A stretch of 64,000 nucleotides of DNA from Gallionella capsiferriformans ES-2 (GTDB lineage Bacteria > Pseudomonadota > Gammaproteobacteria > Burkholderiales > Gallionellaceae): the NCBI RefSeq assembly GCF_000145255.1, contig NC_014394.1, forward strand, positions 1,984,001-2,048,000, given 5' to 3'. Shown piece by piece: positions 16,775 to 24,787 of this stretch (position 1 is its first letter; every line of letters starts with the position of its first letter). Below the pieces are notes generated by a model. It was not told the DNA's origin. It ran no database searches and was given only the letters and a program-made list of their open reading frames with translations. The position numbers and the translations under genes were made by a program.

Positions 16775-17827
16775 TCATCTCACCGGGGCAGAAACCGGCG
16801 CGGCGATATAGCAAACATCATCGAAGCCAATCCCAATTTTTCCCATCAGCTCGTAATACCTTTCGCGGATGCTATATACAAGTTTTAACATTTCAAGGCG
16901 TGAGTCGGAATTTAAAACTTCTCCGCCGGGCAGCAACGGCATAAATGCTCCATGAATACGTTCCCAATAAAAATCGAGCGAATCAATCCGCCCCCAAAAT
17001 AACGTTTTCCAAAAAAAATGCTGATTCGCAAGATACCCCAACCCGGGTGCATCATGCTCCGGGGTAGCCAGTAAATCTGTAGTCATCAAGGCTACAAGTG
17101 TTGCCATATCTACAATCCAAATATCTCGCAGCCAAAGTGGTTGCAGCCTAGATTCGTACAGCAAGCTCTCGAAAAATCGAAAAAGTCCAAATTTCTCTGA
17201 TTCAACATATTGCATGCGTGTAGCTTTTGAAAACTCATACCGATATGGATTTGAGTCAGAGATCAGCAGACTCAATTTTTCCTCTTCGGACGCATAGCGC
17301 AGCGACGGGGCTGGTAAACTTTTCTCACGGCTCTGCCGTTCGAAACTTAATGGCGAACCCGAAGGCTCACACTTGGATTTTGTGAACGTACTCCAAATTC
17401 GTTTTAGGCTATCGAGACTTCGTTTTTGAGCATCGAAATTATGACGCCACCACTCCTCGTCGCGAGCTAGCTCAATTGACTTTGAGTCGAGAGCCAGCAT
17501 GTGTCGCTGAATGGGATTGCCATTTTCGGAAAATTCCAACCAATACCTTGCACCCGGCGAAATGTTGTCGCAGGCGCGAAGTTGCGATGACTGAGGAATG
17601 CTGTTTGCCTCCCACCACTTTTTCCAAGTCTCTTCATTGCTCACCGGTGCCAATCCAGTTTCCAGCAAGTCAGACGTTTGCGGCATATAGGGGTCATGCA
17701 TCGAAGTCAGAAGGATCGACTTAACCTGATTGCACATTGCGCGCATTCGCATCGGGAACGTTGGCTGCTCAATTCGACGCCACACTACCTTGCCAAACCT
17801 ACCAAAATCTTTGGGATGTTTTTGCAT
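16775..17827 (-). CDS. Hypothetical protein (350 residues), island cargo
   Basis: I do not recognise this protein. It is soluble, rich in Trp and aromatic residues (WKKWWEAN, EEWWRHNFD, FGLFRFFESLLYESRLQPLWLRDIW), and has no signal peptide. A helical hydrophobic segment (WIVDMATLVALMTTDLLA) lies near residue 235-252. Its upstream side (17828-18032) contains a strong 11-bp inverted repeat. It precedes the VbhA-type antitoxin gene by 52 bp on the same strand, so the two may share a transcript. A toxin or defence role is possible only by association. Confidence 0.6.
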   Translation of the reverse strand: MQKHPKDFGRFGKVVWRRIEQPTFPMRMRAMCNQVKSILLTSMHDPYMPQTSDLLETGLAPVSNEETWKKWWEANSIPQSSQLRACDNISPGARYWLEFSENGNPIQRHMLALDSKSIELARDEEWWRHNFDAQKRSLDSLKRIWSTFTKSKCEPSGSPLSFERQSREKSLPAPSLRYASEEEKLSLLISDSNPYRYEFSKATRMQYVESEKFGLFRFFESLLYESRLQPLWLRDIWIVDMATLVALMTTDLLATPEHDAPGLGYLANQHFFWKTLFWGRIDSLDFYWERIHGAFMPLLPGGEVLNSDSRLEMLKLVYSIRERYYELMGKIGIGFDDVCYIAAPVSAPVR

Positions 17828-17889
17828 ACGTCAACCTACAAAATGCAACATTTTTCGAATGATTTGCCCATTTTTTATCGTAATTATTT

Positions 17890-17917
17890 GGCGGATGATG
17901 GCGGCACATCATCCGCC
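17890..17917. repeat. Perfect 11-bp stem-loop
   Basis: GGCGGATGATG, a GCGGCA loop, then CATCATCCGCC. It lies between the 350-residue gene (minus) and alpA (plus) and has no T-run on either side. It may be an operator or cis-acting hairpin for either gene. Confidence 0.6.
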
Positions 17918-18032
17918 GCGCATAAAGGCTCGACGAATTATGGCATGTAACGAAATTCGAAATAAAAATCTGTACTCGCGGGAGCGCCTGCTTTCACGCC
18001 TGCGCTGATGCACTATCTCTTTCAGGAAGAAA

Positions 18033-18266
18033 ATGATGCAATCTAAATTGCTACAAAACGTACCTGTTCACGCTCAACAACAAGTCGTTGATTACCTCAT
18101 ACCGCGAAAGACAGTTGAAAAATTGTCCGGACTGAGCAGAGCAACAATCTACCGCTTAATAAAAGCAGGTAAATTTCCACGCCCATTATCCATCGGCCCA
18201 GGATCGGTACGCTGGCGGCAATCCGATGTAGTTGCCTGGCAACAGTCTCTTTCCGCCACGGTTTAA
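18033..18266 (+). CDS. alpA: AlpA-family phage/island regulator
   Basis: A 77-residue MerR-like winged-helix protein of the AlpA family. Residues DYLIPRKTVEKLSGLSRATIYRLIKAGKFPRPLSIGPGSVRWRQSDVVAWQQ match the family along its length. In P4-like elements AlpA activates the integrase or acts as an excisionase-type factor, so it probably governs excision of this island. The start could be either of two adjacent ATG codons (18033 or 18036), after an AGGAAGAAA site. Confidence 0.9.
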   Translation: MMQSKLLQNVPVHAQQQVVDYLIPRKTVEKLSGLSRATIYRLIKAGKFPRPLSIGPGSVRWRQSDVVAWQQSLSATV

Positions 18267-18606
18267 GGGGCCGCTTTGTGCATTCCAATGATTACCGCCA
18301 CTCATTGCGACCATAACCACGCCACCTGCTACGATACCGTTTCGACTATCCAAACCGATCTAAATTACTTCTGATTTTGAATGACTGGTGTTGTCGCGTA
18401 AGCAGACGTAAAATCATGCAAGGATATGCTTGCGCCATGGTCAGCAAGGTGCCAGCTGACGCTCGACTAAAGAATTTTAGTCTGCGCTACGAATTGCACA
18501 AACTTACGCTAGCGAGTCCATGCTCGTAGCTATCATGGGTTGGTAACTCACTGTGACGGCCCGCCACCCGCCGAGTTTCTTCTACATTAAATAATAAGGA
18601 GATGAT
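18267..18606. other. 340-bp gap between alpA and the PIN-like gene
   Basis: No convincing gene is seen. The only frames are below 30 codons. The last bases carry TAAGGAG, the ribosome site of the next gene. A promoter for that gene is presumably here, but I cannot place it confidently. Confidence 0.5.
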
Positions 18607-19977
18607 ATGGCAGAGCCAACACTACTTAATTTCATCTCGGCCTTGGCATACATGGCGAAGGCTAATCCGCTCATGCTTGACATGGCAAGGCAACAACCCA
18701 CGTTTGCTGAAATTGAACAGACGGTGGTTGCATTGATTGCCAATGCTGATTCTGCCAGCGAAGCACTGCTTGCTTATGAGGATTTGCGGGGTCTGATTCC
18801 GGATTGGAAATTCGTGTTCGCGTCAGACACAGGGCAGATGCCAGGATTCTCAGTGAATCGGGCGTTTTCAGACGGCTCGGTCGTGCGAAGTCTTTTTTCA
18901 AAGGAACGTGTGCTCGTACTTGATGAGGCCACGCATAGTGAGATGCTCGTCAACGACAAAACGACATTTCCAATCGATTATTCGATCGCGTTAGACACAC
19001 AAGTATTGAGTTATCTAGCCCCTTATCTCGAGGGAAAAACAACGCGAATTCCGGACGATTTTCATGAGATCTTTGCATTCATCGCGCAGAAAAATGTCTT
19101 TGTTGATCCGATACCGTACATGACAGAAAATTTGATAAATGTGTTGAATCCGAAAAATGTAAACGACATTCGCAGACGCTTGAATGGGTATGAAATGCTA
19201 CGGACAATCGATGAGGTGCATTTCAATCAAACGGGCGAAGTGCGTTCAACCATCTCGCAAGGTGAGCAAAATACCAGAGTTGATAACACCCTCAACCAAA
19301 TGATTAATGGTGCCTCAAATCCCGAGACTTTGAAGGCCGCGTTACATGGCCATACATGGGTGTATTGTTTACTATTGAAAATGGCGACAATTCAATTGCG
19401 CAGACCGCAACCGGAATTTGCAGCTGAAAAACTGGCTGAATTTATTGAATTTATGGATCTGCGCTTGCAAACTATTTTTGCGCGAGAAGCCATTGTTGCA
19501 GCTGAATATTTTGTTAGAGGTCAAAATAATTTTGGATTCTTTGGAAGGATCCAAAAAGGCAAACCCACAAATCTTGCGCATTTGCGGAATATGGCGTGGG
19601 ACTTTTGGCATATACGAAATGTTGAAGAAGCCACGACCAATGAGCAATTTCAGTCCGACGCACCTGAGCGCAGGGCCCGCTACTTCTTCCCCTCGCTGCT
19701 GACGTGCGACAAGGACTTTATTGAAGTAATTGATCTTTATTCGTTGAAATCGTATGCCTACAAAAAAGGCACGTACCGTCCGATACCATTTGCTGAAACT
19801 GATTGGATCGCCAAGGTGGCCGGTAGCAAACAGGCTGAACACGATTTTATTCAGAAATACTATTCGCGTACTGCGATAAAGCGGCGCGACGAAATGCGCA
19901 TCGAAGTGGAGAATAATTTCGACATTATTAAGCGTGAGCTGGAAGAGGAATTTTGCAAAGTAGCGCAGTGCGCCTAA
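18607..19977 (+). CDS. Large protein with PIN-like nuclease features
   Basis: A 456-residue soluble protein that I do not recognise by name. Residues 126-137 (YSIALDTQVLSYL) resemble the first strand of a PIN domain (LDTNVLSYL in VapC toxins), with D130 as first acidic residue. Later acidic residues E174, D332 (AWDFWHI) and D368/D370 (LLTCDKDF) are spaced so that they could complete the metal site, although the domain would be much longer than a VapC. AAGGAG sits at ideal distance from the ATG. It is the last gene before the right end of the island. RNase activity is inference. Confidence 0.6.
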   Translation: MAEPTLLNFISALAYMAKANPLMLDMARQQPTFAEIEQTVVALIANADSASEALLAYEDLRGLIPDWKFVFASDTGQMPGFSVNRAFSDGSVVRSLFSKERVLVLDEATHSEMLVNDKTTFPIDYSIALDTQVLSYLAPYLEGKTTRIPDDFHEIFAFIAQKNVFVDPIPYMTENLINVLNPKNVNDIRRRLNGYEMLRTIDEVHFNQTGEVRSTISQGEQNTRVDNTLNQMINGASNPETLKAALHGHTWVYCLLLKMATIQLRRPQPEFAAEKLAEFIEFMDLRLQTIFAREAIVAAEYFVRGQNNFGFFGRIQKGKPTNLAHLRNMAWDFWHIRNVEEATTNEQFQSDAPERRARYFFPSLLTCDKDFIEVIDLYSLKSYAYKKGTYRPIPFAETDWIAKVAGSKQAEHDFIQKYYSRTAIKRRDEMRIEVENNFDIIKRELEEEFCKVAQCA

Positions 19978-20420
19978 TTGATTAGCCTTTGCATGAAAGT
20001 TTTTCAGGATACCTAAAGACCCATATTACGGGTTAATTCAACCAAATATTAATTGATGCGATTCACCCCGACACCGCCTTTACGCTTATGTATTGCACCG
20101 TTTGTCGGGGCGCACACCATACGGACTTTGTCTCAAGGCAAGCATTGAACTACAGGTTTATACAAAGTTGATGTGCCGTTTTGTCTCAACAGCGGCATGC
20201 CGTGCCTCATTGGGATGAATGTCAGCCATGTATTCGCTTTCAGTCCCCTGTCAGGGACTATATAAAGCTGCGTAACACCTCACAAGTAAAACAATGTTTG
20301 ATGCGCGCTAAACTGGGAAAGCAAAAACATTTGTTGGTACTTCTGTTGGCACTTTCTAAAAAATAAAATTAAGAAGCCAGCAAATTGGCGGCTTACAGGC
20401 CACTTTGCGACTGCCACCGC
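19978..20420. other. Non-coding right end of the island
   Basis: The 443 bp hold no credible gene. Visible structure: CCCCGACA/TGTCGGGG arms about 30 nt apart near 20070-20115, and a 6-bp stem AGTCCC/GGGACT at 20242-20259. The right integrase arm-like repeats begin at 20330. A frame at 20181-20366 has poor composition and no ribosome site. Confidence 0.5.
20330..20352. repeat. Right arm-type integrase repeats
   Basis: TTTGTTGGTACT (20330-20341) is followed by the weaker copy TTCTGTTGGCAC. They match the TTTGTTGGTATC unit repeated beside the integrase gene at the left end and lie about 70 bp inside attR. Confidence 0.6.
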
Positions 20421-20435
20421 TCCGCCAGAACAACG
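20421..20435 (+). repeat. attR core
   Basis: TCCGCCAGAACAACG, identical to the tRNA-Ser 3' segment at 9867-9881. The host tRNA terminator (20440-20465) follows directly, which supports this as the original downstream flank of the tRNA. Confidence 0.88.
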
Positions 20436-20439
20436 AATT

Positions 20440-20465
20440 AAGCCCATGATTAAATGGGCTTTTTT
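20440..20465 (+). terminator. Rho-independent terminator displaced from tRNA-Ser
   Basis: AAGCCCAT, a GATTAA loop and ATGGGCTT, then a T-run to 20465. It starts 5 bp after attR, so before insertion it would have terminated tRNA-Ser. Confidence 0.8.
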
Positions 20466-20677
20466 ACGTCCAGACTGTCTAAATCAGCATCAAATATTCT
20501 CATTGAATCTCGCAATACATGAGGGTACATTTGAACGCATATCAATATCACCAATCAATTTACACCCCCTACGCTGGTCATATCCGGTAAAAAATCTCTT
20601 TTCTATTCAAACTGTAATACATACAGATGTAGTGTTTGTCTTAGCGCAAAGAAACGTTAACCGCAAAAAAGGAGACT

Positions 20678-20974
20678 GTGAATGCAAACTCAATATACAA
20701 GAACCGAGATATTCGATCTGCTATCCGCCGTGAAAACGAGCGCATTGCGTTTGAGCGACAGCGATTTCTGGATGAGGCGTTGAAAGAAGCCAAAGCTTGG
20801 TCTGAGTTATCACTGCTTCGCCATTACGTAGTACATCTGCGTGATGTTGTATCTACCAGCAAAACAGAGCTAACCGATTACGGAAAAAATTGGCTGGTAC
20901 ATGCGGAGGAAGCTGCAAATCGGCTTGACCCGACGAAAAAATGGCGCGGCAAAGGTGAGAAACAAAACAAATGA
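20678..20974 (+). CDS. Hypothetical small charged protein
   Basis: A 98-residue frame from a GTG. The sequence is charged and helical (RENERIAFERQRFLDEALKEAKAW) and contains LVHAEEAANRLDP. I do not recognise it. The start is uncertain: GGAG is only 3 bases from this GTG, whereas it is 7 bases from an ATG at 20682 in another frame that stops after 33 codons. This could reflect an unusual leader or a frameshift. The TGA overlaps the ATG of a 32-codon frame (20971-21069). The gene converges on the HipA-like gene. Confidence 0.45.
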   Translation: MNANSIYKNRDIRSAIRRENERIAFERQRFLDEALKEAKAWSELSLLRHYVVHLRDVVSTSKTELTDYGKNWLVHAEEAANRLDPTKKWRGKGEKQNK

Positions 20975-21065
20975 TCATTACGGCTCTGTCAGATAATGGA
21001 CATGTGGGCATGAATGAACCATACATGCTTCGCCGCAAAGAGATCTTGGTTGGCAACAGCCAACG

Positions 21066-22409
21066 TTAACCCAATCGTTCTATCTTAGCTCTGGCAGTCT
21101 TAATGCGAAGCTCCATCGCAACGATACAGGGCCGGAATCGCGGACTAAATCCTGTTGCTGACATAACCCGAGAGAGGAACTTTTGCGCCAGCTCTTCTGC
21201 TTGCAGCCATGTTTCATTGTTCACACTGGCATGAATAGTCGCATCCGAAAGGGTGTCAGGCAACCCTCCTCCACTACGTGGTGCAAAAGCCATCGGCGTC
21301 ATATCGTAAGCTGGCGCAATGCTATAAGGCCTGCCGTGCTCAGACACAAACGCTAGGTTACCGCTGTGCATATCAGAGTTACCTATCAGTGTGCCAAAGG
21401 CCCACAGAAGCGCAGCGCCTTCTGCAGCTTCTGAGCAAATTTCGCCGATGGCAGCCAAGCGGCGAGCCATAAGAGGCCAGCCACCTGCTCCTAAACCAAT
21501 GAATTCAGCATCTAGTGCCGCCAAAGAAATTACCGCGCACCGCCCCAACTCTCCGATGCGATCAAAGCGCTCGACCTCGAGGAAGCGCTGACGACCCTGT
21601 TCAACGATCTGAGTTTTGGCAGCAAGAACGCCTGACTGATTCAGTGTTTCCAGCGCCAGATGTTCGGCCAGCAGCAAATCGCGCCAGCGCTCACTTACCG
21701 GGCTTTCCTGCACCTCACTGAACTTAACGATAACGTGCCTCGGGCCATCCTTTGTCATCGCATAAGCAGTGAACTTCGGTTGCTCGCCTCCCGCTGACGA
21801 CCCGACAATCTCACCCTGTGATGCTTCCAACGCCAACCGTGCATATTCCTGCCCCTTTTGTCGTTCCATAATTGGATCAGGGACGCGTACTGCAAGAAAA
21901 TGACTCCTTGCCATTTCGCCTAGCAACAGGTTCCCCACCACATCAAAGCCATGCACAAGTATTGCCCGCAAAGCGTGAGCATCAGTCCAGTCTGAAAGAC
22001 GCTCCGGCAGCCCTAGTTCCGCACCATATCGGGCGGCATAGGCACGGCCAAGATATCCCTGAGGACGCATGTCTGACAACCACCACGGCAAACCATCGCT
22101 GTGCAGTGTTACTCCATCCTCCTGGCGCATGACGAAACCTTCCGGACGTACCGGAATCAGCATTCCAAATTGCCGTATCTGACCTTCAGAACTGACTCGA
22201 CTGATCGAAATATCAGGCAACCCGCGCACATTATCACGCAGGGCATACTGAATTGATCGTGCAGCGCCAATTCGCACAACTTCGTCACCCAGCTCAATTA
22301 GTGCACGTGAAAGCGTAGGCTGACTTACTCCCAATTTTTCAATCAGTTGACGAGCTGATAACGGCCCTGAAGACAAGCGTAATCGAATAGTTTCAGCATG
22401 CAGTGACAT
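21066..22409 (-). CDS. HipA-family Ser/Thr kinase, YjjJ/HipH type
   Basis: A 447-residue protein kinase of the HipA fold. Unlike HipA, it carries its own N-terminal winged-helix domain (LSARQLIEKLGVSQPTLSRAL, residues 17-37), as in E. coli YjjJ (HipH). The kinase core shows the Gly-rich loop with candidate autophosphorylation serine (VGSSAGGEQPKFT), the ATP-binding lysine (HVIVKFS), the catalytic loop (GNSDMHSGNLAF) and the metal aspartate (APAYDMTPM). No HipB gene adjoins it, consistent with a fused HTH. Targets are unknown. It lies just outside the island's attR. Confidence 0.88.
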   Translation of the reverse strand: MSLHAETIRLRLSSGPLSARQLIEKLGVSQPTLSRALIELGDEVVRIGAARSIQYALRDNVRGLPDISISRVSSEGQIRQFGMLIPVRPEGFVMRQEDGVTLHSDGLPWWLSDMRPQGYLGRAYAARYGAELGLPERLSDWTDAHALRAILVHGFDVVGNLLLGEMARSHFLAVRVPDPIMERQKGQEYARLALEASQGEIVGSSAGGEQPKFTAYAMTKDGPRHVIVKFSEVQESPVSERWRDLLLAEHLALETLNQSGVLAAKTQIVEQGRQRFLEVERFDRIGELGRCAVISLAALDAEFIGLGAGGWPLMARRLAAIGEICSEAAEGAALLWAFGTLIGNSDMHSGNLAFVSEHGRPYSIAPAYDMTPMAFAPRSGGGLPDTLSDATIHASVNNETWLQAEELAQKFLSRVMSATGFSPRFRPCIVAMELRIKTARAKIERLG

Positions 22410-22790
22410 GAGTACGAATTGAACAGAGAATAGATTGGTGAATAGATATTACAGGATAATATGCGATTTAGGTAAGGAATGCACTCAGCAATCGACGCGG
22501 ACATATTCCGCAGTATTTTAGTATGAATTGAACTTTTTACTGATCAACCCGTCATAGCGTGCAGTTGTTTAATTTTATGAAGGGATTGATTGTGAAAAAA
22601 TATCTTGTACTGGCCTCATTGACCGCTTCTGAATGGATTGTGGTGCTGTCCAATACAGTACCGCTGTGAGCCGCCTAACCGATTAGCACGCACCAATTCA
22701 AATACGATCAAGACCTCCTTGAGCGATTGTTTTATAGACGTAAAAAAGGCGGAGTTCATTCCGCCTTTTTTTACGTCAACAATAATCTAC
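22410..22790. other. Gap with a degraded short lipoprotein-like frame
   Basis: This 381-bp gap holds the promoter side of the HipA-like gene. It also contains a possible broken mini-gene at 22592-22686 (plus). After AAGGGA, a GTG opens VKKYLVLASLTAS. A second frame then reads CGAVQYSTAVSRLTD to a TAG. One inserted base would join them into a roughly 32-residue lipoprotein-like peptide, though the residue before Cys is Asp, unlike a normal lipobox. The bidirectional terminator at 22738-22777 ends this region. Confidence 0.35.
22738..22777. terminator. Bidirectional rho-independent terminator
   Basis: ACGTAAAAAAGGCGGA pairs with TCCGCCTTTTTTTACGT around the loop GTTCAT. The A- and T-tracts allow termination on both strands, here for the minus-strand fliW and for anything transcribed rightward. 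Confidence 0.85.
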
Positions 22791-23270
22791 TTAAACTTCG
22801 ATCGTTGTACGAAAAACCACTTTTGAATCCTTCTTGCCAACCAGAATTTTTTGCATGCCGATGCGCGACTTGATGTTGATCAAAATAGGCGCCGAGATAT
22901 TGGTATACATATCTTCCGGTAACAGAGGAGCCGCACCTTGCGCGGCATTTTTAGCGGACAGGGTTGTCAACACCAGAATATCGTGAGAACTTTCCAGTTT
23001 AAGATCAGCAACTTCACTATCCGTTAACACCAGTTCAAAATTAAAACCAAACAAATTAGGCTCAGTCAAAGGCAAAGATACATTTTCATCGTCAAGCGAC
23101 TGCAAGTGAATAACCACACCGCTCACTGGCTCGCCCTTTTCATTCAATTCATGAAACAACGTCCAGCGCGTGTAATTTTCGAAGCCGGGGATTCCTTTTG
23201 GAAAAGTAATAATTTTAGATGAATCAATACTTAACTCACCAAATCGCGTATTCAATTTAGTCTCTGCCAT
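22791..23270 (-). CDS. fliW: Flagellar assembly factor FliW
   Basis: A 159-residue cytoplasmic protein that binds flagellin and, in well-studied bacteria, antagonises the RNA-binding regulator CsrA. The family signatures FGELSIDSSKIITFPKGIPGFENYTRW at the N-terminus and NISAPILINIKSRIGMQKIL near the C-terminus are clear. AAGGAGA precedes the ATG. No csrA or flagellin gene is nearby, so it stands alone here. It ends at a bidirectional terminator. Confidence 0.93.
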   Translation of the reverse strand: MAETKLNTRFGELSIDSSKIITFPKGIPGFENYTRWTLFHELNEKGEPVSGVVIHLQSLDDENVSLPLTEPNLFGFNFELVLTDSEVADLKLESSHDILVLTTLSAKNAAQGAAPLLPEDMYTNISAPILINIKSRIGMQKILVGKKDSKVVFRTTIEV

Positions 23271-23573
23271 TTCCGTCTCCTTAAGGTTATTTGAAAAAAC
23301 TGACCAGTCGGTATCATCAGCCGAAAATCACCTAAATGCAAAGGTTTTTTTAAGTTCAGCCGGGGCAATACTATAGTAGCCTACAGAACGGGCTCATTCG
23401 ACTTGAAAGCACAATATTGGGGGCGCCTGCCCACTCATTTGTTAAACAGGCCACGCTTCTGTAAACTGCACGAACACGCCCGCTTATATCGGCATCCAAA
23501 CAAACCGAATTTATTCAATGATTCTGATAGACAATCATCCCTTTAAGCAAGCCCAGCAAAGCGAGCACTCAAT
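23271..23573. other. Divergent promoter region fliW / LETM1-like
   Basis: The 303 bp show no gene in any frame worth supporting. It must hold the promoters of fliW (minus) and of the LETM1-like gene (plus). I could not place either confidently. Confidence 0.5.
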
Positions 23574-23906
23574 ATGATTGCCGTCAACAAGAAATATTTA
23601 GCGCGTCTACAGCGAGGCTGGTTAAGTGTGCGAGCGCTCAACGAGAGCCAGGCCAATCGGATACGCAGTGATCTGAATCAGGCCCGCGGTCTGATTCCGC
23701 TGTTAATGAAACGTAGAAATGGCGGGCGCTGGAGCGAAGATGAGCGCAAAACACTACTACGCGACTTACGGGCACTGTGCCACCTTTGCCCTTATCTAAT
23801 ACCCATTCTGATGCCGGGAGGAATCTTTATGCTGCCGGTACTAGCCTACTGGATGGACAGACGCCGCGGCGCACGTCCGGATACCCATAAAAAAAATACG
23901 GGGTAA
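23574..23906 (+). CDS. LETM1-like small protein
   Basis: A 110-residue protein with a basic N-terminus and the LETM1-type signature CPYLIPILMPGGIFMLPVLAYWMDRRRG at residues 75-102. In mitochondrial LETM1 that region is membrane-associated and linked to cation exchange. Short bacterial versions with only this segment have no proven role. It is followed by a 13-bp inverted repeat and then by the Bax-inhibitor-1 gene, another small membrane protein. Confidence 0.7.
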   Translation: MIAVNKKYLARLQRGWLSVRALNESQANRIRSDLNQARGLIPLLMKRRNGGRWSEDERKTLLRDLRALCHLCPYLIPILMPGGIFMLPVLAYWMDRRRGARPDTHKKNTG

Positions 23907-23916
23907 TCCCCTGATG

Positions 23917-23952
23917 CGCGAAGCGTTATCGAACGACAAATAACGCTTCGCG
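23917..23952. repeat. Perfect 13-bp inverted repeat
   Basis: CGCGAAGCGTTAT (23917-23929) and ATAACGCTTCGCG (23940-23952) flank a 10-nt loop. No T-run follows directly, so it is either a weak terminator of the LETM1-like gene or a regulatory hairpin upstream of the next gene. Confidence 0.6.
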
Positions 23953-24025
23953 ATTGCAACTTTTCTGATACTTCGCTAGTCTCACGCCCGTTGATGCAAT
24001 AACGTATAACTTCCAGGAGTCAATT

Positions 24026-24715
24026 ATGCAATATCAAAACCAATTTGCGACCACAACCGATGTGATCGTCACAGAACAAAACAAAGTGCTGCGCAACACC
24101 TACATGATGCTCGCGCTGACCATGATTCCAACACTCATCGGCGCCTTCATCGGCACTTCAATCAATTTCTCGTTCATGCACGAACATCCGGTCATGGGTG
24201 CGCTACTGATGTTCGGTGCAATGATGGGGCTGCTGTTTACGGTGAGCGCGCTGCGCAACAGCGTCTGGGGCGTTGTCGCGCTGCTGGGCTTTACCTTGGT
24301 CGCCGGTGTCTTTCTGGGTCCTATTCTGCAAGTCGCACTGCACTTGAAAAATGGCGCTCAGCTGATCGGTATGGCAGCGGGCGGCACCGGGCTGATTTTC
24401 TTCAGCTTAGCCACTATCGCTACCGTGACAAAAAAGGATTTCAGCTTCATGGGCAAGTTCCTGTTCATCGGCGTGATTCTACTGGTCGTCGCATCGCTGG
24501 CTAACATCTTCTTTGCCATCCCGGCCCTATCCCTGACCATTTCAGCGATCGCAGTGTTGATCTTTTCGGCTTACATCCTGTTCGACATCAGCCAGATCAT
24601 CCACGGCGGAGAAACCAACTACGTGATGGCGACGATGACGCTCTACCTTGATATTTACAATATCTTCGTTAACCTGCTAAGCCTGCTGATGGCATTCAGC
24701 GGCGAAAAAGATTAA
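24026..24715 (+). CDS. Bax inhibitor-1 / YccA-family membrane protein
   Basis: A 229-residue inner-membrane protein with seven predicted hydrophobic segments. Typical BI-1 residues include NTYMMLALTMIPTLIGAFIG, FSAYILFDISQIIHGGETNYVMATMTLYLDIYNIFVNLLSLL at the C-terminus. Family members (YccA, YbhL) modulate the FtsH protease or act as calcium-leak proteins. AGGAG sits before the ATG, and a strong terminator follows. Confidence 0.93.
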   Translation: MQYQNQFATTTDVIVTEQNKVLRNTYMMLALTMIPTLIGAFIGTSINFSFMHEHPVMGALLMFGAMMGLLFTVSALRNSVWGVVALLGFTLVAGVFLGPILQVALHLKNGAQLIGMAAGGTGLIFFSLATIATVTKKDFSFMGKFLFIGVILLVVASLANIFFAIPALSLTISAIAVLIFSAYILFDISQIIHGGETNYVMATMTLYLDIYNIFVNLLSLLMAFSGEKD

Positions 24716-24736
24716 CGCAACTCTGTTTTAACGATA

Positions 24737-24761
24737 AAGGCGGCCTCCGGGCCGCTTTTTT
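24737..24761 (+). terminator. Rho-independent terminator
   Basis: GCGGCC, loop TCCG, GGCCGC and six T residues, 22 bp after the BI-1 stop codon. Confidence 0.85.
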
Positions 24762-24787
24762 ATATCGATTAACCCGACAAATATCTC

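Larger units (their letters stand above)
9867..20435. mobile_element. Genomic island integrated in the 3' end of tRNA-Ser
   Basis: An integrative element of about 10.5 kb. It is bounded by a 15-bp perfect direct repeat, TCCGCCAGAACAACG, at 9867-9881 and 20421-20435. The left copy is the tRNA-Ser 3' end including CCA. A P4-type integrase gene lies directly inside the left end. Copies of a TTTGTTGGTATC-like motif near both ends look like integrase arm sites. An AlpA-type regulator is present. The cargo is visibly AT-richer than both flanks and dominated by unrecognised proteins. No capsid, replication or conjugation genes are seen, so it looks like a satellite-type or defence island. Confidence 0.9.

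Noticed and set aside
15851..18032. Fic toxin gene near the VbhA-type antitoxin
   Set aside because: No HPFxxGNGR motif or remnant was found in frames on either strand around the antitoxin gene.
20181..20366. 61-codon frame in the island's right end
   Set aside because: It overlaps the integrase arm-like repeats, has poor composition and no ribosome site.
20446..20733. 95-codon frame after attR
   Set aside because: Its start lies in the tRNA terminator hairpin and it overlaps the better frame at 20678.
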